A stretch of DNA of 64,000 bases from Callipepla californica brunnescens. Lineage: Eukaryota > Chordata > Aves > Galliformes > Odontophoridae. The stretch spans positions 620,001-684,000 of the forward strand of contig JALIRH010000019.1 of assembly GCA_023055505.1 (NCBI GenBank). The letters run 5' to 3'. The notes under the pieces are model-generated. The model saw only the letters and a list, made by a program, of their open reading frames with translations. It did not search any database and was not told the origin of the DNA. Position 1 is the first letter of the stretch, and the number at the start of each line of letters is the position of its first letter. Below are positions 1 through 20,519 of the stretch, piece by piece. The translations under genes were made by a program, and so were the position numbers.

Positions 1-1159
1 CCCACGATCAATCAAGGCTTCTTTCACCACCTCATATCCAGACAGCACCACTACAGGAGTTGGACCCAGTTGCACTGAGAAGACTGGCCCATATTTTTCA
101 GAGAGCTGTTAAAACACAAGAGTGAAGAACATGGCTGTGGAGCAGGTAGAGAGTAGGAGTGGCAAAGTGATTGGGCTGCTGCCTCCTACTGCAGTCTGTG
201 CAGCCTCCTAGAGCTTCATTGTTAAGTAAGACCTGGTCCTCTCAAGACAAGCATCAGTGAGCCATGAGATCCTAAGGAATGGGGACAGCAGTGAGGGGGG
301 CCGCTGACATCCCCAGGGCTTTTCTGCTCTTTTCCCATTCTCTTGGTTTTATGATTTTTTTTATGTTATTGATATCCACATCATAACATCATGTAGTGTA
401 TTGGGAGTTAAATAGTTAATGCTCTAGCTCCATGGATCATCGATAGTTATGGATATGCCTGTCTCAGAAGAGAAGAACTACATTCCCCAGAGGTCTCTGC
501 GATGCTTAGTATTTTTACGTGTTTCCACTCAGAGGGAAAGATAAAACTTTGGGATCAACTCAGCAGTGGGTGTTTGTTGCAGACAAACCTTCAGCATTAG
601 TGTAAGGCCTTTGGTTTATCGGACACTCTCTCTCTTGCACATGTTATCTGATTCATTAGCCTCAATTCCAGATATATAGTATTATCTTGTGTTATTTTGC
701 TTTCTGATATCTCATTTAGTAACTTAGCTTTCCTCCTCAGATCATTGCCACTGTTTTGTTCCTAGCCCCTTCTCCCTCTTTCCCTTTCCCCCTTCCTCTT
801 TCCCGGGTTGCAGGCCTGTGGGTCCCCTTCGTCAGTCATCATGGTACTGGGTCAAACCAGCCCGCAAACCGCTGACACCCATAGCCACTCCTCAGGGTAT
901 GGCCACACGTTGTCCCCAAGCACACATCCCACTCATTGCACACCCTCAGCAGAAACTGTGAGAAAAGAAGGGTCCTTACCTTCTCAAGAGTTTTGGCTAA
1001 ATTCTTTGGCTTCACCTGCAGTATATTCCCTACGATGGGGAAGGGAGCTGGTCCCTCAGGCATCTTCCCCTTTCCAGTCCTCTTTCTCCATTGTGCGATG
1101 GAGAGCAGGCATGCAACACAGACCAGGAGGACAACGCTCGCTGCTCCCAGGAGCTCCAT
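1..1159 (-). CDS. CYP2C45-like: Cytochrome P450 family 2 (CYP2C45-like) copy 1, 5' part only
   Basis: Only exon 1 (980-1159, 60 codons) and the first 105 bp of exon 2 (1-105) lie in the window; the gene continues off the left edge. Translation starts at the ATG at 1157-1159 (MELLGAAS). The protein begins with an N-terminal membrane anchor (about residues 2-22), a basic WRKRTGKGK stop-transfer stretch and the proline-rich hinge PEGPAPFP, as in microsomal CYP2 enzymes. Exon 1 ends in LEK at a GTAAGG donor; exon 2 starts LSEKYGPVF after TTAACAG. Intron 1 is 874 bp, against 222-323 bp in the sister genes, because a 539-bp LTR-like insertion sits in it. Family knowledge: an ER-bound haem monooxygenase, mainly hepatic. 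Whether the rest of this copy is intact cannot be judged here. Confidence 0.88.
339..877 (-). mobile_element. Solo LTR-like insertion in intron 1 of CYP copy 1
   Basis: Alignment by eye with intron 1 of the other three CYP copies shows one block of about 539 bp present only here. It is flanked by the 5-bp direct repeat CCCAT (334-338 and 878-882), which occurs once at the equivalent site of the sisters, as expected for a target-site duplication. Read on the minus strand the block begins TGTCAGCGG and ends AAGAGA, close to the TGTC...GACA termini of avian ERVL-type LTRs with one end mutated. No coding region for retroviral proteins is present, so it is best explained as a solo LTR. The family name is an inference. 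Confidence 0.65.
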
Positions 1160-1211
1160 TTCCCAGGTGGACAAGAGCTTCTGAGTGTGCTGTTATGGCT
1201 GCCTGAAACCT

Positions 1212-1219
1212 TTTATATA
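1212..1219 (-). promoter_or_regulatory. TATA box of CYP copy 1
   Basis: TATATAAA on the minus strand, 52 bp upstream of the start codon, at the same place as in the three sister genes. It implies a very short 5' leader. The CACGTG E-box found about 45 bp further upstream in the other copies is degraded here to CATGCG (about 1265-1270). Confidence 0.75.
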
Positions 1220-1644
1220 CTGAAGTGTTCTCCTTTCGTAGGTAAACTACAGGATTTTTTTTATCATGCGTTTGAGTTAATTAATGCTTCCAATCAGTCA
1301 TTTGTTTTTGTCCTTTGTTGCGAAACCAGGACTTGTCAGATATGATCAGGGGATTGAAGACACACCTTATGTCAAACAACTGCAGAGGCCATCAGAGTTT
1401 AAGAAATTTGAACTGTCCTAATGGATCTATTTGTTTCCCTCAAAGTTCATTGTTACAGAGTTCACAGTATGGGTGTGGTGTTCTACTTAAGGTGCTCCCA
1501 GAAATGTACTGTTGTAGTGCATCTTCCGCGTACCTCTGTGCCAAGTGGGTTTTCTGTTCTTAAGCACTCTTTGGTACCAGTTGTCACTGGGAGGAGCAAT
1601 CTTGTTCCTGGGGTGTTTCTGACACCACTGTTTAAGTTTGCACT

Positions 1645-2408
1645 GTATCCAGCAGTGCAGCAATCCAGAGCCAGGAGTGTTTAAGGAAAATCACATCTTC
1701 TCATATGGGAAAAGCTCCCTAGTTTTCCACAAATTGTACACAGAGGACTGTTTCCTTGCTTCCATGTTAGCATCCTGTGTCCAGCCTTTGAAGCAGTGAC
1801 ACCTTTAACAGAGAGCATTGTCACTCAGCTTCTGGCACTTATGCTATGGAGTGAACAGTCAATGAAGCAACAGGGAGGAAACATGGGGAAAAGAAGGCAG
1901 AACTGCTGGACTGGCCAGTGAGTGGAAGAACTCAGGTGAGAGGAGGAGTTGGAAGGCCCTTCTGGGGCTCCAGATTGGAGTGCAGAAATGAGCTGTTCTC
2001 AGCTCTGTGTTATATACACTAACTCACCTCTTGACATAAGCTCTGCTCCTGCCATGTGGTTGTTTGCTGGAATGCAGCAAGCACACTTTGATGGATTTGG
2101 AGGCGGGGGAATGAGAACAGTAGAAAGTGTTAAATTGCTGTTTTGGGTCCACCTGGACCTGTGAAGACTCATTGCTCCCAGCTGGCTCCACAGCTTAAAA
2201 GGGCCAAGCTAAGTGTGGGTGCTTAGCAAAAGAGCAGGGTGGGTGTTGTTGGGCAGACAACAGCTGTGTTTTTCTGGGGATTGTTTGGTCCCATTGCTTT
2301 GGTTGTGGGGACATGGAGTAGGCCTTTTGCTAACCATGATCTGCTGGCTTGTGGTCAAGGAAGCTTGTAGCTCACCTTACCTCCTGGCTTGGAAGGGAAT
2401 GCAAGTCC
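1645..2408 (+). pseudogene. ZP4 promoter/exon 1 fragment 1
   Basis: This stretch aligns by eye with about 30716-31485, the promoter and first exon of the intact ZP4 gene. Shared landmarks in order are CAGGAGTRTTTAAGG, CACAGAGGACTGTTTCC, GGGTCCACCTGGACCT, the TATA-like CAGCTTAAAAGGGCC, and then exon 1 sequence (GCTTTGGTTGTGGG, then GCTCACCTTACCTCCTGG). The start-codon region has lost about a dozen bases including the ATG. The exon end with its GTAAGTGAG donor is deleted after GGGAATGC. It cannot make ZP4 protein, but the promoter-like part is largely preserved. Confidence 0.8.
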
Positions 2409-2554
2409 TTGCAGTTGCTGTGACTAAAGAAACCTTCGTAACCTACTGCTATGTGATGGTGCGCATAAGTTATTGTTTTGGTTCAGTCTGCTGATTGTAC
2501 CCTCGGCATATCTGAGGATACCTCTGAGCTGAGTGGTGCTGCTAGTAATGTGTA

Positions 2555-3376
2555 GGGAAAGGATGCTGTCTGGGGCAAACCTTAATGGGCTGGAGATGTG
2601 AATGCATGTGAGTCTCAGGAAGTTGGACAAAGCTGAGTGGAAGGTCTTGCACCTCCATGGCACAATCCCAAACACCAGAGCAGGCTATGAGATCTGCTCC
2701 GAAAGGATCGGTAGGTTCTGGAGTAGGTATTGGAGTTACTGTTGTTTGAAACCATCCATCAAAGCTAGTACCTATGGCTTAAAATTCAAATTGTATCTTA
2801 CACTGCATGAAAGGGAATGTGGCTCACAGGTCAAAGGATGCAATTCCTCCCTCTGCTCTTCACTACCCAGACCAAACATGCAGTTTTGCATTTGGGAGCT
2901 CAATGGCACTGAGCATGTGAGAGACATGGACTTGATTTAGCAGATCCAGAGAAGTGTTGTGAAAGGACATCGGAGAGCTGGAGCACCTTGCCTGTGAAGG
3001 TGTATGTTCAGCCCGTGGAAGAAAAGGCTCCTAGGTGATCTTAGAGTAATAGCCTTCCTGTTCTTATGGAGAGTTGACGAGACAGACGTGGCAGGTGTGT
3101 GTTGACAGGACAAGGCTAATGGTTCTAAACTGAAATGAGGTAGGTTTAGGTAAGATGTGATGTAAGGATGAAAATATTCATAGTGGGGGTGGCTGGATAT
3201 GAAATGGACTGCCCAGAGAAGCTGTGGATGCACCATCCCTGGTGATGTTCAAGGCCAGGTTGGACAGGACTTAGTGCAACCTGGTTTAGTGGATGGTGTC
3301 CCTTTCCAGGGCTGAGGTGTTGGAACTAGATGGTCTTTGAGGGTCCTTGCAACCCAACCATTCTGTGATGCTATGG
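2555..3376 (+). mobile_element. CR1 LINE fragment, old, plus orientation
   Basis: Sequence matches the CR1 reverse-transcriptase 3' region and tail as remembered. The part near 2630-2690 resembles the stretch around AAGGTCCTGCACCTG; GACAGGACAAGG occurs near 3098; GTTCAAGGCCAGGTTGGA near 3248; and the terminus CATTCTGTGATGCTATGG resembles the imperfect octamer end of CR1. It is divergent and interrupted (about 2720-2800 is unclear), so it is an old copy. It predates the array duplication, because its 5' part recurs in the next spacer. Confidence 0.75.
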
Positions 3377-3769
3377 TATGAGGAAGTCCTGTTCTGGAAG
3401 GCCTAGAACTTTCATAACGTCCATTTGACTTCTGAGAGACCTTTACTTGATTCTCTGGTCAATAACGGAATTGCCATCAAGTTCAGACAAGGTTTTGATG
3501 TGCTGATCTTAACTGCTGCATAAGCTCAGACGTTGCCAGGGCAGTTCATGGAAGTTCACGTGTCCCGATGAACTTCTAATCAGTGAAAGTAGAGTTTGTG
3601 GGTGTTTGCTATGGAGAGCAGTTCATGTGAGTTTACACTGCTACACAAGATCTCTCTGCTGCCAGTTCATATCCCCGACAGATTTTCTCTGAATTTCCCC
3701 TGTTTGTGGTGAGTAGAGTTCCCTTCTCGGTTCTGCATCGCTCTTTGTGCCACAGTGCCATCAAAAGCC

Positions 3770-6184
3770 CTGGAACTAGGAAGACACCCAAGGTTTCTCG
3801 CTTTTATCAGGATGAACTCGGTGTATTCCAAATATTGCCACCACCTGACGGGTATACAGGAATTTATTTACATTGTGGAGAACTCACAAGTGTGGTCACT
3901 CAGACCTTTTCCTGAAGGAAGCCATAGGCCTTTTCATGTCACAACAGCATCCAAGGCTTTTCTGGGTGTTTTCTTCAGCTTGTAGAAGTGTCGAGCAGAC
4001 AAGACAGGTTGTTCTTCTCCATCTGTGTGGAAGTCCAGGGAAGTGAGGGTCAAAGACCCTTTTTCCACGTTTCCCAGGAATGTTCTCTATAAACTGGTTG
4101 GAGGAAGTCCACTGAAGGCATGTGTTTAGGATTTACAAGCAAAAGGCTAGCGGTGTTGTAACTTTGCCTCTTTTCTGAAGTAAAGGCAAGCCTGGAGGAA
4201 ATGTCCCCTCTGTGCAGAATCTCCCGTAGGCTTGCTGTCTGCTCCTTCTCTTTTTGGACCCTGGTTCAGCAGGTTTCAATTGCAAGTGGCACTCCTGCCC
4301 TCAGGGCAGCCAGCGTCCCCCTTCCATGGGATGCTTGGTGAGGACATCCCTGTTGCCTGCAAATGCCATTTGACTTTGGGGCAGGTGGTGTGTCAGTGGT
4401 TGCATGTCTGTGCACAGTTGTATGCACAGTGTACCGCATATCATGCATGGTATGGGGCAATCATACAACGTCCTCATTGGAGGCAGTCCCAGAGTGCCTG
4501 GGGCCTTTTGCCCTCTGGTTCATGGCATTTGCTGATGGTGATATCTAATTCCTTCACTTCTTGCCAAAGGTCTCCAGAGATCTTCTCTGCAGGTGGCAAT
4601 GCCTTTCATGCCCTTTTATAATGGAACCATAAATTCACTGTGAACGGTGAATGCAGCGGCACAGGATGAAGATGAACTGCTGCCTGGGTGCCACAGTGTA
4701 CCTGGGAGCTGGGGAAGATGGTTCTGGAAGAAAAGGAGCAGCTCTGATGTGATGGTGGCTGTTCAGAACGTTCCTTGACACGCTCTCCTATTGCTACCAG
4801 CATAATATTGTGCTTTGTGACAATCATCACAGGAATGATACTTTGCCTCTAGGACGGTTATTTGACTGTGATGGAGGAGACAAGAAATGTCTGTAAATGA
4901 AGGTCAAGGAACATCCAAACACAAGCAAAGCCCCCGTGTGTGAGGAAGCCCAGGTCAGAGCTGCCTGTGACAGAATCCATTTATGAAGATCATCGTCCCT
5001 CTCACTGAGAGAGAAGTAACACATGATGGCTAGAATCAGAAATAACACCATTTTTCCCAACACCAGGGGTCCCTCGTCTGTGTTTGAAGATGAAGAGAGT
5101 TTTGTATTTGTGCATCCATGAAATTGTGGAGGATAGGGTAGAGAGACATTTCGTGGGGAAAGAATGAATTTGTGCTTATTATGCCTCAGAGAGGCTCAGA
5201 GATACTCTCCTCATTTGGGGAGTACCAAACCTGTCTGGGAGAGATGGCTTTGCTGTCCTCCTATGTTTAACCTATTCTGTTTGAATAAAGAACGTGTAAT
5301 AAGTACTCATTGATAGGCTGGTAGGGAAGAATAACCAGTGAGTTTTCTGGAATCCCCATCACTCAGTTGCTGTTGCTTCTCACAGATGCCTGGGAGGAAA
5401 TAGAGGTACCCTCACTCTCATTCATCAGGAAGAGACTTGACTGCAGGTGAGGAAGAAATCTGGAGGCAGACAGGAACTCCAGCAGCTGCCCTCACCCCCA
5501 GGGATGGCAATTTCCTTCAGAGCAGAAGGAAACTGCAAGGAAGGAAACAAAAGGAAGCTGGCACTCCCGACTCTGAGTTGTCTCGCTGCCTTTCAGTGTT
5601 CCCTCCTCAGTGCTCCCACAAAAGGCATTTCAGCTGAGCTGTGGACTGAGAGTGTTTATTCTCCTGTGTTTTCAGCAGGAGATGCCATGCAGGAGGAAAT
5701 GATCTCTGCAGCCTCATCTTGTTTTGTGGGAGGTGCTGAGGGGCCACAGTATTGGTTGAGTGATGAATTGTCAGATCCTTCAGGGAGACAGAGGAGCCAC
5801 AGGGAAGGTGCTCCCAGCCCTTCCAGCCCGTAAAAGGCTGGGCCCTAACATGTCCCGTAAAGGAGAGGACCCCAACAGCAGGCAGAGGTCCCACTAGAGA
5901 TGAGCAGCATTGAAGCTCTGGCTACCTTCAGCCTCTGAACTGGGGAGTGCTGACCTCCGGGAGGGATGTTGCAGTTTTCTGTCAGCCACCTGTGGGCAGC
6001 ATTCTGGCAGGGATCCTTGCAGGCAGCAGCAGAGAGTCCAGTGGTGGAGCGGGCACGGCCTCACTCTGGCAAGGACAGCCCTGAATGCAGGGTGCTGCCT
6101 GCTTGCACTGTGACCTACTCTGCTGTGTGCAGCTGTGGTTGCGGGCATGGTCCTAACTTAAAGAAAGGAACAGTTCAAGTCCTC
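3770..6184. repeat. Conserved spacer block downstream of CYP copy 2
   Basis: Non-coding flank shared with about 12947-15335 and, from 4660 on, with about 21310-22816. It contains short open frames in all three copies (for example minus 4827-5063) but no splice structure or recognisable domain. An AATAAA on the plus strand at about 5284 recurs in the other copies but has no gene attached. I see no RNA gene in it. Confidence 0.6.
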
Positions 6185-6199
6185 CTAAAATGATTGTTC

Positions 6200-6205
6200 T
6201 TTATT
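6200..6205 (-). terminator. Poly(A) signal of CYP copy 2
   Basis: AATAAA on the minus strand about 115 nt after the TGA stop at 6320-6322. Compared with copies 3 and 4, the 3' UTR has lost about 245 bp, so this is the shortest UTR of the array. Confidence 0.75.
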
Positions 6206-6319
6206 GGGTCATTAGCATACATGTACACAACACGGTCCATGCTCCTACAACAGGTTTGTGTTGGGATGGTGTAAAGGAGCAGACTGTCTCAGGAGCACAG
6301 CAGTGAGGTTTTGTGCCCC

Positions 6320-11065
<4,746 letters not shown>

Positions 11066-11117
11066 TTCCCAGGTGGACAAGAGCTTCTGAGCGTGCTGTT
11101 ATGGCTGCCTGAAACCC

Positions 11118-11173
11118 TTTATATACTGAAGTGTTCTCCTTTGTTGGGTAAGCCACAGGTTTTTGATCACGTG
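11118..11173 (-). promoter_or_regulatory. Core promoter of CYP copy 2 (TATA box and E-box)
   Basis: TATATAAA (minus strand, 11118-11125) lies 52 bp upstream of the ATG. A palindromic CACGTG E-box lies at 11168-11173, about 43 bp upstream of the TATA box. Both are kept at the same spacing in copies 3 and 4. The E-box may bind USF-type bHLH factors (inference). Confidence 0.7.
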
Positions 11174-12234
11174 ACTGAGTTACCTAATCTTCTAGTCAAA
11201 CATTTGAGACTGCTCTCTATTGCAAAATTAGGACTTCTCATGTTGCTGATTGAAGACACACCTTACATCAAACAACTGCATTGGCCAACAGAGTTTTAGA
11301 AATTTAATTCTCTTCTTATTACCCTTTTTGTTTCCCTCAAAGTTCATTGTTACAGAGTTCCCAGTACAGGTGTGGTGCTCTTCTTGAGGTGCTCTCTGAA
11401 ACGTACTGTTGTAGTGCATCTTCCGCGTACCTCTGTGCCATGTGGGTTTTCTGTTCTTCAGCACTGGTTGGTATGAGTTCTCATTGGGAGGAGCCATTTG
11501 TACTTGTTTATGAAGTCCTCCTGACACCACTGCCTGTGGTCGCTCTACACGCAGTGTGCTGAAGAACACTGTGATGTGTGGGCTGGTGTGCATAGAAACT
11601 AAGCCTGTTCCTCTCTCTGGGTGAAGTTCAGATTCACAAGAGAGGAAAGTATAACAAACTCACACAAACAGAAACGTCTCTAGAAATGGCAGTATAACAG
11701 AAAGGGCCTACTGGCTGACGTGAGTAAGACATAAAGGGGAACTGGGCTTTGGGACTCTTGACATCTTCAAGTACTCTTAGAGGACAGGAAGTGGGAGAGA
11801 AAATTCCAGAACCTGAGGGAGTCTGTGGGGAGTGGCTCCCCAAGCTGAGAAAGATCTGAACTCGAGAGAGCGAGACTGGGTGTAGGTTATTGCAACCTGA
11901 TAACAGAGACAAGAGCATGAAAACCTCTTGGAGACCAACCAGATTCTGTGTTGTGCCCTAGCCGGGTACTGTCTGGGCTGGACTGTACAGTGCCTTCGGT
12001 GCTGCAGAGAACAGCCATGGCTCTGGTCTTCTGAGTGGCTGGGGGGAGTCTTCCATTCGGTGTGAAGGTGAGATCATCTGTGTGGCATCTAGGAGTGAGT
12101 GGACGGGGCAGATCTGTGTAACTTCTCTTTATCTGGTACCAGGTTTCACAGAGGCCTGCTTTGGTAGAGCAGTATATGTTGAGCTCAGTCCTTTTTGCTG
12201 CTTTGATTTAAAAAAAGTTCAGAGAACGTACCTT

Positions 12235-12560
12235 CAGCTGTCCCCCCTGTACAGCAAACAGCTCTGCAGTCCAGATCCAGGAGTATTTAAGGAAATAACC
12301 TCTTTTCACACGTGCAAAGCCCCCACTTTTCCACTGATTGCATACAGAGGACTGATTCCATGTAGGTTGCGGGGACTTGGAGTAGACCTTTTCCTGACTC
12401 TGGCTAGCAGTCAAGGAGGCTTCCCAGCTCACCTTACCCCCAGGCTGGGAAGTGAATGTTTCCTTCACGCTGACTGCTTGAGGTAAGTGAGGGTGATCTC
12501 AGGAGGCTTACTGGCTGCTGCTGTCTCTACACAGTGATGAGATACAGCTGGAACTCGAGT
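12235..12560 (+). pseudogene. ZP4 promoter/exon 1 fragment 2
   Basis: A second broken copy of the ZP4 5' end. It starts with the equivalent of about 30725 (CAGGAGTATTTAAGGAAA), then jumps over the TATA and ATG region to the second half of exon 1 (GGACTTGGAGTAG to GCTGACTGCTTG). Unlike fragment 1 it retains the splice donor GTAAGTGAGGGTG at about 12483 and some 70 bp of ZP4 intron 1, where similarity to about 31512-31580 fades. Without a start codon it is not coding. Its end places the original duplication breakpoint in ZP4 intron 1. Confidence 0.8.
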
Positions 12561-12689
12561 CTTGCAGATGCTGTGACCATAGAAATCTATGCAACCTACT
12601 GTTGGATGATGGTGCGCACAAGTTCTTGTTTTGGTTCATTCTGCTGAGTGCAACCTCACAAGTTTGAGGATACCTCTGAGCTGAGTGGT

Positions 12690-12870
12690 GCTGCTAATAC
12701 TGTGTAGGGAGAGGATGCTGTCTGGGGCAGACCTTACTGGGCTGGAGATGTGAATGCATGTGAGTCTCAGGAAGTTGGACAAAGCTGAGTGGAAGGTCCT
12801 GCACCTGCGTGGGGCAGTCTCAAACACCAGAACAGGCTATGAGGTCTGCTCCAAAAGGATCTGTAGGTTC
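12690..12870 (+). mobile_element. CR1 fragment, plus orientation
   Basis: Copy of the 5' part of the CR1 element seen at 2555-2720 in unit 1, including GGAAGGTCCTGCACCTGCG near 12791. The remainder of the element is missing in this unit. Confidence 0.65.
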
Positions 12871-12946
12871 CGAAGTAGGCTTTGCAGGTAGTGTTGTTTG
12901 AAAACATCCATCAAAGCTAGCGCCTATAGCTTAAAAATCCTAGCCC

Positions 12947-15335
12947 TGGAACTAGGAAGACACCCAAGGTTTCTTGCTTTTATCAGGATGAACTCGGTGT
13001 ATTCCAAATATTGCCACCACCCTGGCGGTATACAGGAATTTATTTACACTGTGGAAAACTCACAAGTGTGGTCACTCAGACCTTTTCCTGAAGGAAGCCA
13101 TAGGCCTTTTCATGTCACAACAGCATCCAAGGCTTTTCTGGGTGTTTTCTTCAGCTTGTAGAAGTGTCGAGCAGACAAGACAGGTTGTTCTTCTCCGTCT
13201 GTGTGGAAGTCCATGGAAGCGAGGGTCAAAGACCCTTTTTCCACGTTTCCCAGGAATGTTCTCTATAAACTGGTAGGAGGAAGTCCATTGGAGGCATGTG
13301 TTTAGGATTTTCAAGCAAAAGGCTAGCGGTGTTGTAACTTTGCCTCTTTTCTGAAGTAAAGGCAAGCCTGGAGGAAATGTCCCCTCTGTGCAGAATCTCC
13401 TGTAGGCTTGCTGTCTGCTCCTTCTCTTTTTGGACCCTGGTTCAGCAGGTTTCAATTGCAAGTGGCACTCCTGCCCTCAGGGCAGCCAGCGTCCCCCTTC
13501 CATGGGATGCTTGGTGAGGACATCCCTGTTGCCTGCAAATGCCATTTGACTTTGGGGCAGGTGGTGTGTCAGTGGTTGCATGTCTGTGCACAGTTGTATG
13601 CACAGTGTACCGCATATCATGCATGATATGGGGCAGACACACAACGTCCTCATTGGAGGCAGTCCCTGAGTGCCTGGGGCCTTCTACCCTCTGGTTCATG
13701 GCGTTTGCTGATGGTGATATCTAATTCCTTCACTTCTTGTCAAAGGTCTCCAGAGATCTTCTCTGCAGGTGGCAATGCCTTTCATGCCCTTTTATAACGG
13801 AACCATAAATTCACTGTGAACGCTGCGCAGGATGAAGATGAACTGCTGCCTGGGTGCCACAGTGTACCTGGGAGCTGGGGAAGATGGTTCTGGAAGAAAA
13901 GGAGCAGCTCTGATGTGATGGTGGCTGTTCAGAACGTTCCTTGACACGCTCTCCTATTGCTACCAGCATAATATTGTGCTTTGTGACAGTCATCACAGGA
14001 ATGATACTTTGCCTCTAGGACGGTTATTTGACTGTGATGGAGGAGACAAGAAACGTCTGTAAATGAAGGTCAAGGAACATCCAAACACAAGCAAAGCCCC
14101 CGTGTGTGAGGAAGCCCAGGTCAGAGCTGCCTGTAACAGAATCCATTTATGAAGATCATCATCCCTCTCACTGAGAGAGAAGTACCACATGATGGCTAGA
14201 ATCAGAAATAACAATCACCACCTTTTCCCAACACCAGGGGTCCCACGTCTGCGTTTGAAGATGAAGAGAGTTTTGTATTTGTGTATCCATGAAATTGTGG
14301 AGGATTGGGTAGAGAGACATTGTGTGGGGAAAGAACCAGTTTGTGCTTATTATGCCTCAGAGAGGCTCAGAGATACTCTCCTCATTTGGAGAATACCAAA
14401 ACTCTCTGGGAGAGATTGCCTTGCTGTCCTTCTATGTTTAACTTACTCTGTTTAAATAAAGAATGTGTAAGTACTCATTCATTGGCTGGTAGAAAAGGAT
14501 AACTGGAGTGTTTCCTGGAGTCCCCATCACTGAGATGCTGTTGCTTCTCACAGATGCCTGGGAGGAAATAGAGGTACCCTCACTCTCATTCATCAGGAGG
14601 AGGCTTGGCTGCAGGTGAGGATGAAATCTGGAGGCAGAAAGCAAGTCCACCTGCTGCCCTCACCCCCAGGGGTGGCAATTTCCCTCTGTTCTCTGGCACT
14701 CCTGACTCTGAGTTGTGTCTTGCTGCCTTTCAGTGTTCCCTCCTCAGTGCTCCCACAAAAGGCATTTCAGCTGAGCTGTGGACTGAGAGTGTTTATTCTG
14801 CTGTGTTTTCAGCAGGAGATGCCATGCAGGAAATGATCTCCTCTGCAGCCCCATCTTCAGTCATGAGAGGTGCTGAGGGGCCACAGTGTTGGTCAGTTTT
14901 AAATTGGCAAATGCTTGAGGGAGACAGAGGAGCCACAGGGAAGGTGCTCCCAGCCCTTCCAGCCTGCAAAAGGCTGGTCCCTAGCAAGTCCCAGAAATAA
15001 GGGCCCCCCAACAGCAGGCAGAGGTCCCACTAGAGATGAACAGCACTGAAGCTCTGGCTACCTTCAGCCTCTGAACTGGGGAGTGCTGACCTCCGGGAGG
15101 GATGTTGCAGTTTTCTGTCAGCCACCTGTGGGCAGCATTCTGGCAGGGATCCTTGCAGGCAGCAGCAGAGAGTCCAGTGGTGGAGGGGGCACGGCCTCAC
15201 TCTGGCAAGGACAGCCCTGAATGCAGGGTGCTGCCTGCTTGCACTGTGACCTACTCTGCTGTGTGCAGCTGTGGTTGTGGGCATGGTCCTAACTTAAAGA
15301 AAGGAACAGCTCAAGTCCACATAAAACGATAGTTC
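12947..15335. repeat. Conserved spacer block downstream of CYP copy 3
   Basis: Close copy of 3770-6184. It carries small indels and no recognised gene. Confidence 0.6.
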
Positions 15336-15341
15336 TTTATT
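15336..15341 (-). terminator. Poly(A) signal of CYP copy 3
   Basis: AATAAA on the minus strand about 370 nt after the stop codon at 15711-15713. A second AATAAA follows at 15344-15349 (plus coordinates), so either could be used. Confidence 0.65.
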
Positions 15342-15710
15342 GGTTTATTAGCATTAATGTACACAACACGGTCCCTCTGCTAAGTGTGCTGCTCATGTTG
15401 GGACATGGACAGCCACAGAGTGACAGCTGTGAGCAAATCAGCTGTTCAGGGGGACTGCTGTGCTCAGGGTGCATATGCACACCTTGTAATTGCAGTGAGG
15501 TGCAACATCACCCTCCACGCAGTGGTGAGGAGGGCCGATTCTGTGAGGTTTTCAAAGCATCTGTGTTTGATCTGCCTGTGACTTTGTCTGTGGGCTGTAC
15601 TTGTGGACGCTTTGGGTTTATGTTGGGCCGCAGTCCCACAGCAGGTTTGTGTTGGGATGGTGTAAAGGAGCAGACTGTCTCGGGAGCACAGCAGTGAGGT
15701 TTTGTGCCCC

Positions 15711-20411
<4,701 letters not shown>

Positions 20412-20463
20412 TTCCCAGGTGGACAAGAGCTTCTGAGCGTGCTGTTATGGCTGCCTGAAACCC

Positions 20464-20519
20464 TTTATATACTGAAGTGTTCTCCTTTGTTGGGTAAGCC
20501 ACAGGTTTTTGATCACGTG
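20464..20519 (-). promoter_or_regulatory. Core promoter of CYP copy 3 (TATA box and E-box)
   Basis: TATATAAA at 20464-20471 and CACGTG at 20514-20519 on the minus side, identical in spacing to copy 2. The flank is nearly identical to that of copy 2 for over 800 bp upstream. Confidence 0.7.

Noticed and set aside
4232..4621. Plus-strand frame recurring at 13408-13626
   Set aside because: Same reason: copied spacer sequence, truncated at different points in the copies, no recognisable domain.
4827..5063. Hydrophobic minus-strand frame of 73-78 codons conserved in three spacers (also 13993-14214, 21475-21696)
   Set aside because: Its conservation follows from recent duplication of the whole unit. 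There is no splice context, homologue or codon bias to support a gene.
11066..11080. In-frame upstream start (TTG, giving MSTWE before MELLGAAS) in the CYP genes
   Set aside because: It is a TTG, not an ATG. The ATG five codons downstream matches the known N-terminus of this family and gives exactly 60 codons in exon 1.
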